A stretch of DNA of 64,000 nt from Microbacterium terrae (GCF_017831975.1 NZ_JAFDSS010000001.1:868001-932000); one strand, 5' to 3'. Positions 8,384 to 20,624 are shown, counted from the stretch's first letter. Translations and numbers: made by a program. The notes: a model not told the origin generated them from the sequence alone.

Positions 8384-9715
8384 GTGACCGATCCTGCCGT
8401 CGAGCGATTCCGCGAACTGCTGCGCATCCCCACCGTCTCGCACGCGGACGAATCCCTCGTCCGGTGGGAGGACTTCGATGCATTCCGGGCGGCGCTCGTG
8501 CGGCTGTACCCCGCCGTGCACGCGGCGCTCGACCTCGAGATCATCGACGGGCACTCGCTGCTGTACCGCTGGCGCGGTGCCGACCCGGCGCATCCGCTCG
8601 TGCTGATGGCGCACATCGACGTCGTGCCCGTCGTCGCGGACGAGTGGTCGACCGACCCGTTCGCCGCCGACATCGTCGGAGAGGGGACGGATGCCGCGAT
8701 CCACGCCCGCGGCGCCATCGACGACAAGGGGTCGCTGGTGGCGATCCTCGAAGCCGTCGAGCAGCTCGCCGCCTCGGGCTTCACGCCCGCACGCGACGTG
8801 TACCTGGCGTTCGGCCACAACGAAGAGACGGCGGGCGGCGGTGCCCGGGCGATCGTCGCGGCGCTGCGCGACGCCGGCGTGCGCCCCGGCCTCGTCCTCG
8901 ACGAAGGCGGCGCGGTGGTCGACGGGGTCATCCCCGGGGTCACGGTCCCGACCGCCATGGTCGGCGTCGCCGAGCGCGGCGTCATGACCGCGGTGCTCAC
9001 CGCCCGCGAGGGCGGCGGGCACGCCTCGACGCCGCCGGCGACACCCGCCACGGCCCGCCTCGCGCGGGCGATCACGCGGCTGCACCGGCATCCGTTCCCC
9101 ACCCGGCTCGCACCGCCCGTGCGGGCCATGCTCTCCACCGTCGCACCGCACGCGCCGCAGCCGCTGCGCGCCCTGCTGCGAAGCCTCGCCGTGACGGGTC
9201 CACTCGTGGCCGCCGTGTTCTCGAAGCTCGGCCCCGAGATGAACGCGATCGTGCGCACGACCGCGGTCGCCACCGAGCTCGCGGGCGCGCCCGGCGAGAA
9301 CGTGCTCGCGACGACGGCGCGGGCATCCGTCAACATCCGCCTGCTCACGGGCGACACCGTCGACGGCGCCGCCGCGCGCGTGCGCCGGGTGATCGGCGAT
9401 CCCGAGGTGGAGGTCGAGGTGCGTCACGGCTCCGACCCGTCGCCGGTGTCGCCGTGGCGGGGTGAGGCGTGGCGGCGCATCGCGAACGCCGTGGCCGAGA
9501 CCCTCGGCGACGACGTCGTGACGACGCCCTATCTGCAGCTGGGCGCGAGCGACAGCCGGTGGTTCACGGCGATCTCGGGCAACGTGTACCGCTTCACACC
9601 GTTCCACCTCACGCGCGCGGAGCGCGATGCGCTGCACTCGCACAACGAGCGCATCCGCATCGACGTGTGGCTGCGGGGGATCGGCTTCTACCGGGCGCTG
9701 GTCGCGGCGAGCTGA
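8384..9715 (+). CDS. M20-family metallopeptidase / amidohydrolase
   Basis: Zinc-dependent exopeptidase-like enzyme of 443 residues (ArgE/DapE/CPG2 superfamily, closest in layout to PM20D1-type carboxypeptidases). Metal and catalytic motifs appear in order: AHIDVVPV (His and catalytic Asp), GAIDDKG (bridging Asp), GHNEETAGGG (catalytic base Glu and metal Glu), and a late HSHNERI metal His. A dimerisation domain lies between the second and third parts. No signal peptide is evident, so it is probably cytoplasmic. Its 3' end overlaps the convergent sulfhydrylase gene by 28 bp. The substrate could be a dipeptide or an N-acyl amino acid. Confidence 0.9.
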   Translation: MTDPAVERFRELLRIPTVSHADESLVRWEDFDAFRAALVRLYPAVHAALDLEIIDGHSLLYRWRGADPAHPLVLMAHIDVVPVVADEWSTDPFAADIVGEGTDAAIHARGAIDDKGSLVAILEAVEQLAASGFTPARDVYLAFGHNEETAGGGARAIVAALRDAGVRPGLVLDEGGAVVDGVIPGVTVPTAMVGVAERGVMTAVLTAREGGGHASTPPATPATARLARAITRLHRHPFPTRLAPPVRAMLSTVAPHAPQPLRALLRSLAVTGPLVAAVFSKLGPEMNAIVRTTAVATELAGAPGENVLATTARASVNIRLLTGDTVDGAAARVRRVIGDPEVEVEVRHGSDPSPVSPWRGEAWRRIANAVAETLGDDVVTTPYLQLGASDSRWFTAISGNVYRFTPFHLTRAERDALHSHNERIRIDVWLRGIGFYRALVAAS

Positions 9716-11067
9716 CCGTCCGCGGCCTGCGCGCCGGCGGCGGCGATCTGTCCCGCCTCGATCGGCGCGAGCGCCGCGGCGAGGTCGCCGATGATGTCGT
9801 CGATCGCCTCGATGCCGATAGAAAGACGGATCGTCGTCGAGCCGATGTGCGCCTCGGCGAGCTGCGCGGGGGACATGTGGCTGTGGGTCATCGACGACGG
9901 GTGGGCGATGAGGCTGCGCGCGTCGCCGATGTTGGCGACCAGCTTCACCACGCGCAGGCGCGCGATGAGCGCCTCGACGAGCGCGAAGTCCTCGTCGGCG
10001 GAGCCCGACGGGTGCAGGTCGAACGAGAAGACCGAGCTCGTGCCGCGAGGCAGGTAGCGCTTCGCGTTCTCGTGCCAAGGGCTCGACTCGAGTCCGGGGT
10101 GGTGCACGCGGGCCACGGCGGGGTGGGACTCGAGGAAGCGCGCCACGGCGAGCGCGTTGGCGGTGTGGCGCTCGACGCGCAGGTCGAGGGTCTCGATGCC
10201 CTGCAGCAGCTGCGCGGCGTTGAACGCCGACAGCGACGGGCCGAGATCGTGCACGTACTTGGTCTTCACTAGGGCGATGTACGGCGATCCCGAGGCGCCG
10301 TAGCGCTCGACGAGGGTGGCGCCGGGCACGCGCTTGTACGGCTGCGTCAGCTGCGGCCAGCGCTCGGGCTCCGCGGTGAAGTCGAAGGTGCCGAGGTCGA
10401 CCACCACGCCGCCGAGCGATGTGCCGTGGCCGCCCAGGAACTTGGTGGCCGAGTGCACGACGATGTCGGCGCCGAAGTCCTTGGCGCGCTGCAGGTACGG
10501 GGTCGCCACGGTGTTGTCGATGACGAGCGGGACGCCGGCCGACTTCGCGACGGCGGAGACGGCCGCGAGGTCGAGCACCTGCGCGATGGGGTTCGAGATC
10601 GACTCGGCGAACAGCGCGCGCGTGGTCGGGCGGACCGCTGCGGCCCATGCCGCGGAGTCGTCCTGGTCGACGAAGGTGACGTCGATGCCCCAGTCCGCGA
10701 AGGTGTCCTGCAGCAGATCGATGGTGCCGCCATACAGCTGGCGGGCTGCCACGATGTGCTCGCCCTGCTGTGCGAGGGCGAGGAGCGCGACGGCCACAGC
10801 GGCCTGGCCCGACGAGACGCCGGCGGCGCCGATTCCGCCCTCGAGCTCGGCGACACGGCGCTCGAGGACGAGCACGGTCGGGTTCGCGGCACGGCTGTAG
10901 ATGTTGCCGTCGCGACGGAGCGCGAACAGATCGCGCGCCTCGCTCAGCGAGCGGAACTCGAAGGCGTTCGACTGGTGGATCGAGGGGACCGCGGTGCGTT
11001 CGGCGATGGCGGGGTCGTACCCCGCCTGCACCTGCGCCGTGGCGAAAGCGCGCGAGGACTCGGACAT
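9688..11067 (-). CDS. O-acetylhomoserine sulfhydrylase (MetY type), PLP-dependent
   Basis: Makes homocysteine or methionine precursors from O-acetylhomoserine and sulfide; cytoplasmic. The 459 residues have the Cys/Met-metabolism PLP fold: N-terminal [12 protein letters not shown], the SSGQAAVA phosphate-binding region, and the PLP lysine in [10 protein letters not shown]. The length fits MetY (about 430-460) rather than cystathionine gamma-synthase (about 380). ATG 11,067 is preferred over ATG 11,076 because a GACAAT -10 box (11,075-11,080) overlaps the upstream codon and sits 7 nt before 11,067. No partner homoserine acetyltransferase (MetX) is in the window. Confidence 0.9.
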   Translation of the reverse strand: MSESSRAFATAQVQAGYDPAIAERTAVPSIHQSNAFEFRSLSEARDLFALRRDGNIYSRAANPTVLVLERRVAELEGGIGAAGVSSGQAAVAVALLALAQQGEHIVAARQLYGGTIDLLQDTFADWGIDVTFVDQDDSAAWAAAVRPTTRALFAESISNPIAQVLDLAAVSAVAKSAGVPLVIDNTVATPYLQRAKDFGADIVVHSATKFLGGHGTSLGGVVVDLGTFDFTAEPERWPQLTQPYKRVPGATLVERYGASGSPYIALVKTKYVHDLGPSLSAFNAAQLLQGIETLDLRVERHTANALAVARFLESHPAVARVHHPGLESSPWHENAKRYLPRGTSSVFSFDLHPSGSADEDFALVEALIARLRVVKLVANIGDARSLIAHPSSMTHSHMSPAQLAEAHIGSTTIRLSIGIEAIDDIIGDLAAALAPIEAGQIAAAGAQAADGQLAATSAR

Positions 11068-11158
11068 GCGATCCATTGTCGAGCCGGAGGCGCCTCGAGC
11101 GGCATCCGTGTGTCGAACTGTTGCAGTCAGCGGCGCGCAAGGCCTCCTCGGCGGACCG

Positions 11159-14100
11159 TCACGCCGAGAGGGCTTTGCGGATGCGCTGCGGCGACACCGG
11201 CTCGGCGGTGCCGAGCTGTTGGGCGAACAGGCTCACCCGGTACTCCTCCAGGAGCCATCGGGCGTGCGTCAGGGCGGGCGCGGCGTCGGGCGCAACGGGC
11301 AGGATGCCACCCGCCTCGCTGTACACCGCGGCGGCCTTCTCGAACTCGGTGAGGCGCTGCCGGTCGCGTCCGGGGCTGTCCGACAGTCCGTCGACGCGGA
11401 GCTTCGCAGCCTGCAGGTAGCGGGGGAGATGCGCCAGCCGCGCGGTGCCGGTGCGCGAGACGAACCCGTCGTAGACGAGTCCCTTCAACTGCGACCGCAC
11501 ATCGCCGAGAGCGCCGAGGAGCGCCATCGACGTCTGACGGCCGATGGCCCGGTCGACCTCGCGCTCCGCGGTGAGGATCCGCGCGGCGAGCGAGACGCAC
11601 GCGAAGACGTCGTCGACCACGACCGCCGACAGTGCATCGCGCACCGCCTCGAACTGCGCGCGGGTGCGCACGCCATCCGGTGCCGTCCGCGCCATCACGG
11701 CGTCCGCGACGGCGGCGCGGCAGTCCTCGACAAGGGCCTTGGCGGAGCGGTAGGGCGATGCGGCGAGGGCGAGCTTCTCGGTGCTCGTCAGGTGCTCGAG
11801 CACGTAGCCGGCGGGGGAGGCGACTCCGAGCAGCAGCAGCCTGCGCACACCTGCCCGCGTGAGCCGGCGCGCGTCGTCGGGGTTCGCCTGCACGCGCAGC
11901 GACACGGTGTCGCCGTCGTCGACGAGCGCCGGGTAGCCGCGCACCACGCCGCCGGGCACTGTCGTGTCGACGACCTCGGCGAGCACGTCGAAGTCCCACG
12001 TGGTCAGACCCGTGCGCTCGGCCAGCGCAGGGGCGCTCGACGCCGCGGTCGCGCCCGGGGCCGGTCGCCGCGAAGCCGGGCCGGCACCGGTCGGGGCGGC
12101 GAGCGTGCGGGCGACCGAGTCGCGTGCGCGGTCGCCCAGCTTCGTCTGCAGCGCGGCGAGGTCGCGGTCGGTGCCGATCGGGCGACCGCGGTGGTCGACC
12201 GCGCGGAACGACACCCGCAGGTGGCCGGGCACCCGGTCGAGGTCGAAGTCGGCGGCGGTGACGGGCTGGTTCGCCAGCGGCTGGATGCGCGCGGCGAGCG
12301 CATCGCGCAGCGACAGCGGGGGCAGGCCGGCGTGCGACTCGGGGCCCGCGCCGGCGAGTTCGTCGGCGAACCGCGCGGCGAAGTCGGCAGCGGGCACGAC
12401 GTGGCGCCGGATCGTCTTGGGGAGCGAACGGATGAGGCCGGCGATCAGCTCGTCCCGCAGCCCAGGCACCTGCCAGTCGAAGCCGTCGGGCCGCAGCTGC
12501 GCGAGGAGGGCGAGCGGCACGACGGCAGTCACGCCGTCGTCGGGGGCCCCCGGCTCGAATCGGTACGAGAGTGCCAGCACCTGGTCGCCTTGAGTCCACC
12601 GGGCGGGGAAGTCCCGCTCATCGCCGCGGCCGGCCTCGTCGAGCAGGTCGGCCTCGGTCATGTCGAGGAGGCGCGGTGTGCGGCTCGACGCATCCTTCCA
12701 CCACGTCTCGAACGAACGGACGTCGAACACGTCGCGGGGGATGCGGGCGTCGTAGAAGCGATAGACCGCCTCGTCACCGGCGAGGATGTCGCGGCGACGC
12801 TCGCGCTCCTCGATCTTCTCGAGACGGCGGCGCAGTTCGAGGTTGCGCCGCTCGAATGCGGTCAGCCGCTTGTCGAGGGCCGTGGCGTCCCATTCGCCCT
12901 CGACCAGCGCGTGCCGCACGAAAAGCTCGCGTGCGAAGGGCCGATCGAAGCGGGCCAGGTGCACCCGGCGGCGCGGGATGATCTCGACGCCGAACAGCGT
13001 GACCTTCTCGTAGGCGGATGCTGCGCCCGCAGCCTTCGACCAGTGCGGCTCGCTGAGCTGACGTTTGGCGAGATCACCGGCGAGGCTTTCGGCCCACGCC
13101 GGATCGATGGCGGCGACGGTGCGGGCGAACAGCCTGCTCGTCTCGACGACCTCGGCGGCCATGACCGCGGTCGGACGCTTCTTCTTGAGTCCCGAGCCGG
13201 GGAAGATCGAGAATCGCGCGCCGCGCGCGCCGAGGTACTCGGCCGCGGCGGGACGGCTCTTGGCAGGAGTGGAACCGCGCCCCCCGCTCGTGGCGGGCTT
13301 CGTGCGCTCGTCGAGGATGCCGATCTGCGAGAGGAGCCCCGAGAGGATCGCGCGGTGCACATCGTCGGGGTCTGCGGCACCGGCGTTCGCACGGTCGCGC
13401 GGGGCGCGCACGAGCTGGGTGAGCTGTCGATGCACGTCGGCCCATTCGCGCACGCGCACATAGTTCAGGTGTTCCTGGCGGCACAGCCGCCGGAACGCGC
13501 TGGAGCCGAGTTCGGCCTGCTTCTCCTGCAGGTGGTTCCACAGGTTCAGCAGCGAGAGGAAGTCGCTCGTCGGGTCGGTGAAGCGCGCGTGCAGACGGTC
13601 GGCCTCTTCGCGGCGCTCCTCAGGTCGCTCCCGCACGTCGGGGATCGACATGCCGGCCACGATCGGCAGCACGTCGGCGAGCACGCCAGAGCCCCGCGCT
13701 TCGACCAGCATGCGGGCGAAACGCGGGTCGATCGGCAGTCGCGCGATCTCCCGCCCGCGCTCGGTGAGGCGTGGCCCGCGGTCGCCGCCGGCGTCCCGCG
13801 ATGCGGTCGTCGTGACGCATCCCAGCTCGACGAGCAGATCGAACGCCGCCTTCACGCCGCGGGAGTCGGGCGGGGTGAGGAACGGGAACGAGGAGATGTC
13901 GCCGAACCCGAGCGCGAGCATCTGCAGGATCACCGCGGCGAGGCTGGTCCGCAGGATCTCGGGCTCGGTGAACTCGTCGCGCGTGGTGAAGTCGTCTTCG
14001 CCGAAGAGGCGGATGGCGACACCGGGGCTCGTGCGACCGGCGCGACCCGAGCGCTGCTGGGCGGAGGCCTGCGAGATCGCCTCGATCGGCAGCTGCTGGA

Positions 14101-15151
14101 TCTTGGTGCGGTTGCTGTAGCGCGAGATGCGCGCCGTGCCCGTGTCGATGACGTAGCGGATGCCGGGGACCGTGAGGCTCGTCTCGGCGACGTTGGTGGC
14201 GAGGATCACGCGGCGACGGACACCGGCGACCGCCGACCGCTCGAACACGCGGTGCTGCTCGGCAGCGGACAGTCGGCCGTAGAGGGGGAGGACTTCCGTG
14301 GGCGCAGCATCCTTCGCGTACATGCCGCGGACGGCATCCATCGCGTCGCGGATCTCGGCCTCACCGGGAAGGAACACGAGCACGTCGCCCGCCGGCTCGC
14401 GGTCGAGCTCGCGGAGCGCCGCGACGATCCCGTCGACGTCGTCACCCTCATCGGCGTCCTTGCCCCGCGCACGGGTTCCCGAGCCTGTCGGGGTGGTTCC
14501 CGAGCCTGTCGGGGTTCCCGAGCCTGTCGGGGTTCCCGAGCCTGTCGAGGGACGGTACCGGATCTCGACGGGGAAGGTGCGTCCCGAGACCTCGATGATC
14601 GGCGCCGGCTTCCCGTCGCGGTCGGCGAAGTGCCGCGCGAAGCTCTCGGGGTCGATCGTGGCGCTCGTAATGATCACCTTGAGATCGGGGCGCCGGGGGA
14701 GGATCCGCGTCAGGTAGCCGATCAGGAAGTCGACGTTCAGCGACCGTTCGTGGGCTTCGTCGACGATGATCGTGTCGTAGCGGCGCAGCAGTCGATCGCG
14801 GTGGATCTCGTTGAGGAGGATGCCGTCGGTCATGAGCGCGACGCGGGTGTCTTCGGTGACCTTGTCGGTGAACCGCACTCGATAGCCGACCGTGCTTCCG
14901 AGCGGGACCTGCAGCTCTTCGGCGATGCGCTCTGCGATCGTGCGTGCGGCGATGCGGCGCGGCTGCGTGTGCGCGATGCTCGTGCGGCCCAGCTCGAGGG
15001 CGATCTTCGGCAGCTGCGTGGTCTTGCCCGAGCCGGTCGCGCCGGCGACGATCACGACCTGGTGATCGCGGATGGCGCGCGCGATCTCGTCCCGCGCGGC
15101 GCTGACGGGCAGCTCCGGCGGGTACGAGATGACGGGTTCATGCGCGGACAC
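11159..15151 (-). CDS. hrpA: ATP-dependent RNA helicase HrpA (DEAH box)
   Basis: Large DEAH/RHA-family helicase acting on RNA in the cytoplasm, 1,330 residues, close to the roughly 1,300 of E. coli HrpA. Motif I is GATGSGKT (37-44), motif II is VDEAHERS, motif III is TSATID, and motif VI is QRSGRAGRTSPG. HA2, OB-fold and the long DUF3418-type C-terminal region follow. Residues about 202-226, in the linker between the two RecA domains, are a run of Thr-Gly-Ser repeats coded by a short DNA repeat. The GTG start is 8 nt after TACGAT (15,160-15,165, minus strand), so the mRNA is probably leaderless. Confidence 0.95.
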   Translation of the reverse strand: MSAHEPVISYPPELPVSAARDEIARAIRDHQVVIVAGATGSGKTTQLPKIALELGRTSIAHTQPRRIAARTIAERIAEELQVPLGSTVGYRVRFTDKVTEDTRVALMTDGILLNEIHRDRLLRRYDTIIVDEAHERSLNVDFLIGYLTRILPRRPDLKVIITSATIDPESFARHFADRDGKPAPIIEVSGRTFPVEIRYRPSTGSGTPTGSGTPTGSGTTPTGSGTRARGKDADEGDDVDGIVAALRELDREPAGDVLVFLPGEAEIRDAMDAVRGMYAKDAAPTEVLPLYGRLSAAEQHRVFERSAVAGVRRRVILATNVAETSLTVPGIRYVIDTGTARISRYSNRTKIQQLPIEAISQASAQQRSGRAGRTSPGVAIRLFGEDDFTTRDEFTEPEILRTSLAAVILQMLALGFGDISSFPFLTPPDSRGVKAAFDLLVELGCVTTTASRDAGGDRGPRLTERGREIARLPIDPRFARMLVEARGSGVLADVLPIVAGMSIPDVRERPEERREEADRLHARFTDPTSDFLSLLNLWNHLQEKQAELGSSAFRRLCRQEHLNYVRVREWADVHRQLTQLVRAPRDRANAGAADPDDVHRAILSGLLSQIGILDERTKPATSGGRGSTPAKSRPAAAEYLGARGARFSIFPGSGLKKKRPTAVMAAEVVETSRLFARTVAAIDPAWAESLAGDLAKRQLSEPHWSKAAGAASAYEKVTLFGVEIIPRRRVHLARFDRPFARELFVRHALVEGEWDATALDKRLTAFERRNLELRRRLEKIEERERRRDILAGDEAVYRFYDARIPRDVFDVRSFETWWKDASSRTPRLLDMTEADLLDEAGRGDERDFPARWTQGDQVLALSYRFEPGAPDDGVTAVVPLALLAQLRPDGFDWQVPGLRDELIAGLIRSLPKTIRRHVVPAADFAARFADELAGAGPESHAGLPPLSLRDALAARIQPLANQPVTAADFDLDRVPGHLRVSFRAVDHRGRPIGTDRDLAALQTKLGDRARDSVARTLAAPTGAGPASRRPAPGATAASSAPALAERTGLTTWDFDVLAEVVDTTVPGGVVRGYPALVDDGDTVSLRVQANPDDARRLTRAGVRRLLLLGVASPAGYVLEHLTSTEKLALAASPYRSAKALVEDCRAAVADAVMARTAPDGVRTRAQFEAVRDALSAVVVDDVFACVSLAARILTAEREVDRAIGRQTSMALLGALGDVRSQLKGLVYDGFVSRTGTARLAHLPRYLQAAKLRVDGLSDSPGRDRQRLTEFEKAAAVYSEAGGILPVAPDAAPALTHARWLLEEYRVSLFAQQLGTAEPVSPQRIRKALSA
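14474..14547. repeat. Four in-frame copies of a 17-nt repeat inside hrpA
   Basis: GGTTCCCGAGCCTGTCG occurs at 14,474, 14,495, 14,513 and 14,531, spaced 21, 18 and 18 bp, so the reading frame is kept. On the hrpA strand it codes repeated PTGSGT. The core resembles a short dispersed intergenic repeat (CGACAGGCTC-like) that I recall from actinobacterial genomes; that link rests on memory, not a search. Confidence 0.85.
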
Positions 15152-15240
15152 AGCCTTCGATCGTACCCCGCGCAGCGACCCGTGCAGCCGCCGACGGCAT
15201 CTGGGCGGTCTGGGATCTGAACCATCTCGATTTCGGTGAT

Positions 15241-16991
<1,751 letters not shown>

Positions 16992-17038
16992 CCCCGCCGA
17001 ACACCGGGATGCCACGGGCGCGGGACTAGCCTGGCCTC

Positions 17039-18910
17039 GTGGCATCCCGGCTCTCCGAAGCGACCAGCCCCTACCTGCGCGCCCACGCCGACAACCCGGT
17101 CGCATGGTGGCCGTGGGGCGAGGCGGCCTTCGCGGAAGCCCGTCGCCGCGACGTGCCCGTGATGGTCTCGATCGGCTACTCGACATGCCACTGGTGCCAC
17201 GTGATGGCGCGGGAGAGCTTCGAGGATGCCGCGGTCGCTGCCGACCTCGACGCGGGGTTCGTCGCCGTCAAGGTCGACCGTGAGGAGCATCCCGAGGTCG
17301 ACGCGGCTTACATGGCGACCGCCGCCGCATTCACGCAGAACCTCGGCTGGCCGCTGACCGTCTTCGTCACACCTGCGGGGCGGCCTTTCTTCGCGGGAAC
17401 CTACTTCCCACCCGAACCGCGCGGCGGACTGCCTGCGTTCCGGCAGGTGCTCGCCGCCGTCGACGAGGCCTGGACCGAACGCCGCGACCAGATCGAGGGC
17501 ACGGGCGGCGCGATCGTGGATGCCCTCGCCGAGGTGCGGGGCGTCGCCGGTGCCGAGGAGCACGTGTTGCCGTCCGTCGACGACCTCGCCGCTGCCGCGA
17601 CGGCGCTCGCCGCCCGTGAAGACACGGAGTTCGGCGGGTTCGGCGCAGCGGGCGGAGCGCTCGAACAGCCCAAGTTCCCCGTCGCGACCGCACTGCGGTT
17701 CCTGCAGACGCGCCTCGTGCGCACCGCTGCACCGGATGCCGCCGACGTCGCGGTCCGCGCGCTCGCCGCCATGGCCGGCTCCGATCTCGCCGACAGGGAG
17801 GAGGGCGGGTTCTTCCGCTACGCCACCCGTCGGGACTGGACGGTGCCCCACTACGAGCGCATGCTCACCGACAACGGGCAGCTGCTCGACGTGGCGACGG
17901 ATGCCGGTGACCGTGCGACCGCGCAGGGCATCGCCGGGTTCCTCCTGCATGTGCTCGTGCAGGATGCCGGCGGCTTCGGCGCCGCGCAGGACTCGGAGTC
18001 GTGGATCGACGGCGCGCGCAGCGAAGGCGGGTACTACCGCCGCTCTGCGGGGGAACGGTCCGAACTCGCGCCGCCCGCCGTCGACGGCAAGGTCGTCACC
18101 GGATGGAACGGGCTGGCCATCGCCGCGCTCGCGCGCGCGGGTGCCCGCTTCGATGAGCCGGACTGGGTCGTCGCGGCCGAGCGCGCCGCCGCCGCGGTGC
18201 TCGGGGCGAACGTCCTGCCGGACGGAACGCTGTCGCGCGCGTCGCTCGACGAGATCCCCTCACGGGCGCCCGCGACCCTGGCCGACTACGGGGCGTTCGC
18301 AGCCGGCCTCGTCGCGCTCGCCGTGGCGACCGGAGACCCCGCGCACGCGCGCGCCGCGCGCGGCCTCGTCGATGCCTGCCTCCCGGCCGAGCCGACCGCA
18401 GCCACGCCCGCAGCGACCCCGAGCGCGCCCGGCGGTCCCGACCGCGTGCTCGCCGCGCAGGGGATGCTCGCGCCCGACTCCTCGGGCGACGGAGACGAGC
18501 CGTCCGGACCGTCGGCGCTGGCGGAGGCCGCCATCGGGCTCTGGCTCCTCGGCGCCGGTGAGACCTACCGCGCGACAGCCGAGCAGCTCGTCGCGCGCCA
18601 CGGCGCGGTCGCCGTCGCGCAGCCGCTCGCGCACGGCGCGCTGCTGCGGCAGGCGGCATCCCTTGCCCTGCCGCCGCGTCAGGTGGTCGTCGTCGCCGCC
18701 GATGCGGGCGACCCGCTCTCCGTCCGCGCTCGCGCGCTCGACGCCGACATCGTGGCGGTCGTGACCCCCGCGCAGGCTGCCGACTGGGTGGCGGCCGGGT
18801 TCGCGCTGTTCGAGGAGAAGACCCTGCGCGGCGAAGCCGCCGTCGCCTACGACTGCACCGCGTTCACGTGCCGGCTGCCCGTGACCGAGCCCGACGGTCT
18901 CGCGAACTGA
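17039..18910 (+). CDS. Thioredoxin-domain DUF255 protein (YyaL/SSP411 family)
   Basis: 623-residue protein with an N-terminal thioredoxin-like DUF255 domain bearing the CxxC in [17 protein letters not shown] (about residues 45-61), then an (alpha/alpha)6 six-hairpin glycosidase-like C-terminal region. No signal peptide. YyaL is conserved in bacteria, but its reaction is not established; the fold suggests sugar or thiol-redox activity. The GTG start is 7 nt after TAGCCT (17,026-17,031), so it is probably leaderless. A Pro/Ala-rich stretch near 18,400-18,440 looks like a flexible loop. It stands alone and is convergent with the mannosyltransferase. Confidence 0.85.
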   Translation: MASRLSEATSPYLRAHADNPVAWWPWGEAAFAEARRRDVPVMVSIGYSTCHWCHVMARESFEDAAVAADLDAGFVAVKVDREEHPEVDAAYMATAAAFTQNLGWPLTVFVTPAGRPFFAGTYFPPEPRGGLPAFRQVLAAVDEAWTERRDQIEGTGGAIVDALAEVRGVAGAEEHVLPSVDDLAAAATALAAREDTEFGGFGAAGGALEQPKFPVATALRFLQTRLVRTAAPDAADVAVRALAAMAGSDLADREEGGFFRYATRRDWTVPHYERMLTDNGQLLDVATDAGDRATAQGIAGFLLHVLVQDAGGFGAAQDSESWIDGARSEGGYYRRSAGERSELAPPAVDGKVVTGWNGLAIAALARAGARFDEPDWVVAAERAAAAVLGANVLPDGTLSRASLDEIPSRAPATLADYGAFAAGLVALAVATGDPAHARAARGLVDACLPAEPTAATPAATPSAPGGPDRVLAAQGMLAPDSSGDGDEPSGPSALAEAAIGLWLLGAGETYRATAEQLVARHGAVAVAQPLAHGALLRQAASLALPPRQVVVVAADAGDPLSVRARALDADIVAVVTPAQAADWVAAGFALFEEKTLRGEAAVAYDCTAFTCRLPVTEPDGLAN

Positions 18911-18936
18911 ACCCGCACCGGCGCGCGACCTCTCGA

Positions 18937-18956
18937 CGCGGCGACGGTCCGCCGCG
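18937..18956. terminator. Hairpin between convergent genes
   Basis: CGCGGCG and CGCCGCG (7-bp stem, 6-nt loop) lie between the DUF255 stop and the mannosyltransferase stop at 18,959. There is no U-tract, so function as a terminator is only likely by position. Confidence 0.4.
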
Positions 18957-18958
18957 CG

Positions 18959-20584
18959 TCACGCCCCCCAGGACGAGAGCCACATGTGGCTGTGCCAGAA
19001 CTCATACGGCACGCTCATCGCCGTCGCGAGCGGGTACCAGAAGGCGGCGACGAGGGTCGCCACCGCGAGGAACACGATCACCAGGCGTTGGCCGACCAGC
19101 CGACGATAGGCGTCCGGCGGATCGGGCACGGCGATCTCGCGCAGCGAGAACGTGAGGGCGAGCAGCACGAACGGCAGCATCAGCACCGTGTAGAACTGGA
19201 ACGTCGTGCGCTCGGGGTAGAACAGCCACGGCACGTACGCGACCGCGATGCCGGTGAGCACGAACGCGTGGCGCCAGTCGCGCGCCACGACGAAGCGGTA
19301 GGCGATGTACACGACCGCGACCATCCCGGCGTACCAGACGAGCGGGTTCGGGATGCTGGTGATCGCCGACGAGCAGCCGCCGACCGACGTGCATCCGTCC
19401 GCGCCGAAGGCGTCGGAGTGGAAGTACATCGTGGTCGGTCGCAGCAGCAGTGGCCACTGCCACGCGGGACTGCCGTAGGTGTGGGGCGACGTGATGTTCG
19501 CCGCCGAGTTGTACATGGTCAGGTGGTACTGCCACAGACTCTGCAGCGGCAGCGGCACCCACGACCAGAAGCCGGAGGCGGGATTCGCGTCCGCGACGTG
19601 CCGGTCGTAGCCGCCGTCAGTGGCGAGCCAGCCCGTCCACGACACCAGGTACACCGCGAAGGCGACCGGCACCAGCAGCACGAAGCTCGCCACGCCCTGA
19701 CGCAGCGCATCCGCCGGCCACAGCTGGATGCCCGCGCGCCGCCGGGCGAGAGCATCCGTCACCACCAGATACACGCCGAGCCCCGCGAGCACCCACGCGC
19801 CCGACCACTTGACGGCGGATGCCGCGCCGAGGGCGGCGCCGGCGGCGATGATCCACGGCCGGTTCCAAAGCACCGGACCCCACGACGGCAGCGGATCGCC
19901 GTCGGCGCGGGCGGCCACCGTCGCGGCGATGCGCGTCATCGTGCGCTCGCGGTCGAGGAGCACGAAGAGGAAGCCGAGGAGCACGAAGAAGGTGAGCGGC
20001 CCGTCGAGCAGCGCGACCCGGCTCATGGTGATCGCCAGGCCGTCGATCGCCATGAGGAAGCCGGCGACCACGGCGACGTTGGTCGATCCGGTGAGCCGCC
20101 TCGCGATGAGCATGAGGAGGAGCACCGAACCGATGCCGAGGAGCGCCGTGGTGATGCGCCAGCCCCAGCCGTCGCCCGGGCCGAACACCATCATCCCCAG
20201 CGCGATGATCCACTTGCCGAGCGGCGGATGCACGACGAACGCCGGGTCGGTGGTGAAGACGTACGGATCGCCGCTCAGGAAGCTCTCGCTGCCGCCCTCG
20301 GGCCATGCCGCCTCGTAGCCGAGGTTCAGCATCGTCCACGCGTCCTTGACGTAGTACGTCTCGTCGAACTGCAGCATCAGGTCGTGCGGGCGGGCGAGCG
20401 CCGGCAGCCGCAGGAGTGCGGCGAGCAGCGTCACGAGCGTCGGAGCCAGCCAGTCGTACAGCCGGGCGCGTCGCGGGTCGACTCTCAGCCGAGCCTGGAA
20501 CCGGTCGTACAGGCTCGGCTTCACCGCGAACGGCGGGAGCAGCGGCTCTGCGGGCGCGGCGACGGCAGGGGGGTCGGTCGTCAC
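18959..20584 (-). CDS. Protein O-mannosyltransferase (PMT/Rv1002c type)
   Basis: Polytopic membrane enzyme that moves mannose from polyprenyl-phosphate-mannose to exported proteins; 541 residues with about ten hydrophobic segments. The catalytic acidic pair of the first external loop is seen in LQFDETYYVKDAW (about residues 73-85), and a PMT four-helix C-terminal region ends in HSHMWLSSWGA. GTG 20,584 is chosen: a TAGACT box (20,592-20,597, minus strand) lies 7 nt upstream, and the longer open frame overlaps rsmI. Divergent from rsmI, the same arrangement as in mycobacteria. Confidence 0.9.
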   Translation of the reverse strand: MTTDPPAVAAPAEPLLPPFAVKPSLYDRFQARLRVDPRRARLYDWLAPTLVTLLAALLRLPALARPHDLMLQFDETYYVKDAWTMLNLGYEAAWPEGGSESFLSGDPYVFTTDPAFVVHPPLGKWIIALGMMVFGPGDGWGWRITTALLGIGSVLLLMLIARRLTGSTNVAVVAGFLMAIDGLAITMSRVALLDGPLTFFVLLGFLFVLLDRERTMTRIAATVAARADGDPLPSWGPVLWNRPWIIAAGAALGAASAVKWSGAWVLAGLGVYLVVTDALARRRAGIQLWPADALRQGVASFVLLVPVAFAVYLVSWTGWLATDGGYDRHVADANPASGFWSWVPLPLQSLWQYHLTMYNSAANITSPHTYGSPAWQWPLLLRPTTMYFHSDAFGADGCTSVGGCSSAITSIPNPLVWYAGMVAVVYIAYRFVVARDWRHAFVLTGIAVAYVPWLFYPERTTFQFYTVLMLPFVLLALTFSLREIAVPDPPDAYRRLVGQRLVIVFLAVATLVAAFWYPLATAMSVPYEFWHSHMWLSSWGA

Positions 20585-20591
20585 CCGGCCC

Positions 20592-20618
20592 AGTCTAGGC
20601 GGGGTCGACGCGTAGTCT
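20592..20618. promoter_or_regulatory. Back-to-back leaderless promoters in a 40-bp divergent gap
   Basis: The minus strand has TAGACT (20,592-20,597) before the mannosyltransferase GTG. The plus strand has TAGTCT (20,613-20,618) before the rsmI GTG. Only 15 bp separate the two -10 boxes, so each promoter's upstream element must lie inside the other transcription unit. Confidence 0.6.
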
Positions 20619-20624
20619 GGGGCG

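Noticed and set aside
8345..11140. 931-codon minus-strand frame across the M20 and MetY genes
   Set aside because: Runs across two genes in another frame with no recognisable domain.
10901..15220. 1,439-codon open frame opposite hrpA
   Set aside because: Antisense shadow; the hrpA strand carries all DEAH motifs and a leaderless promoter.
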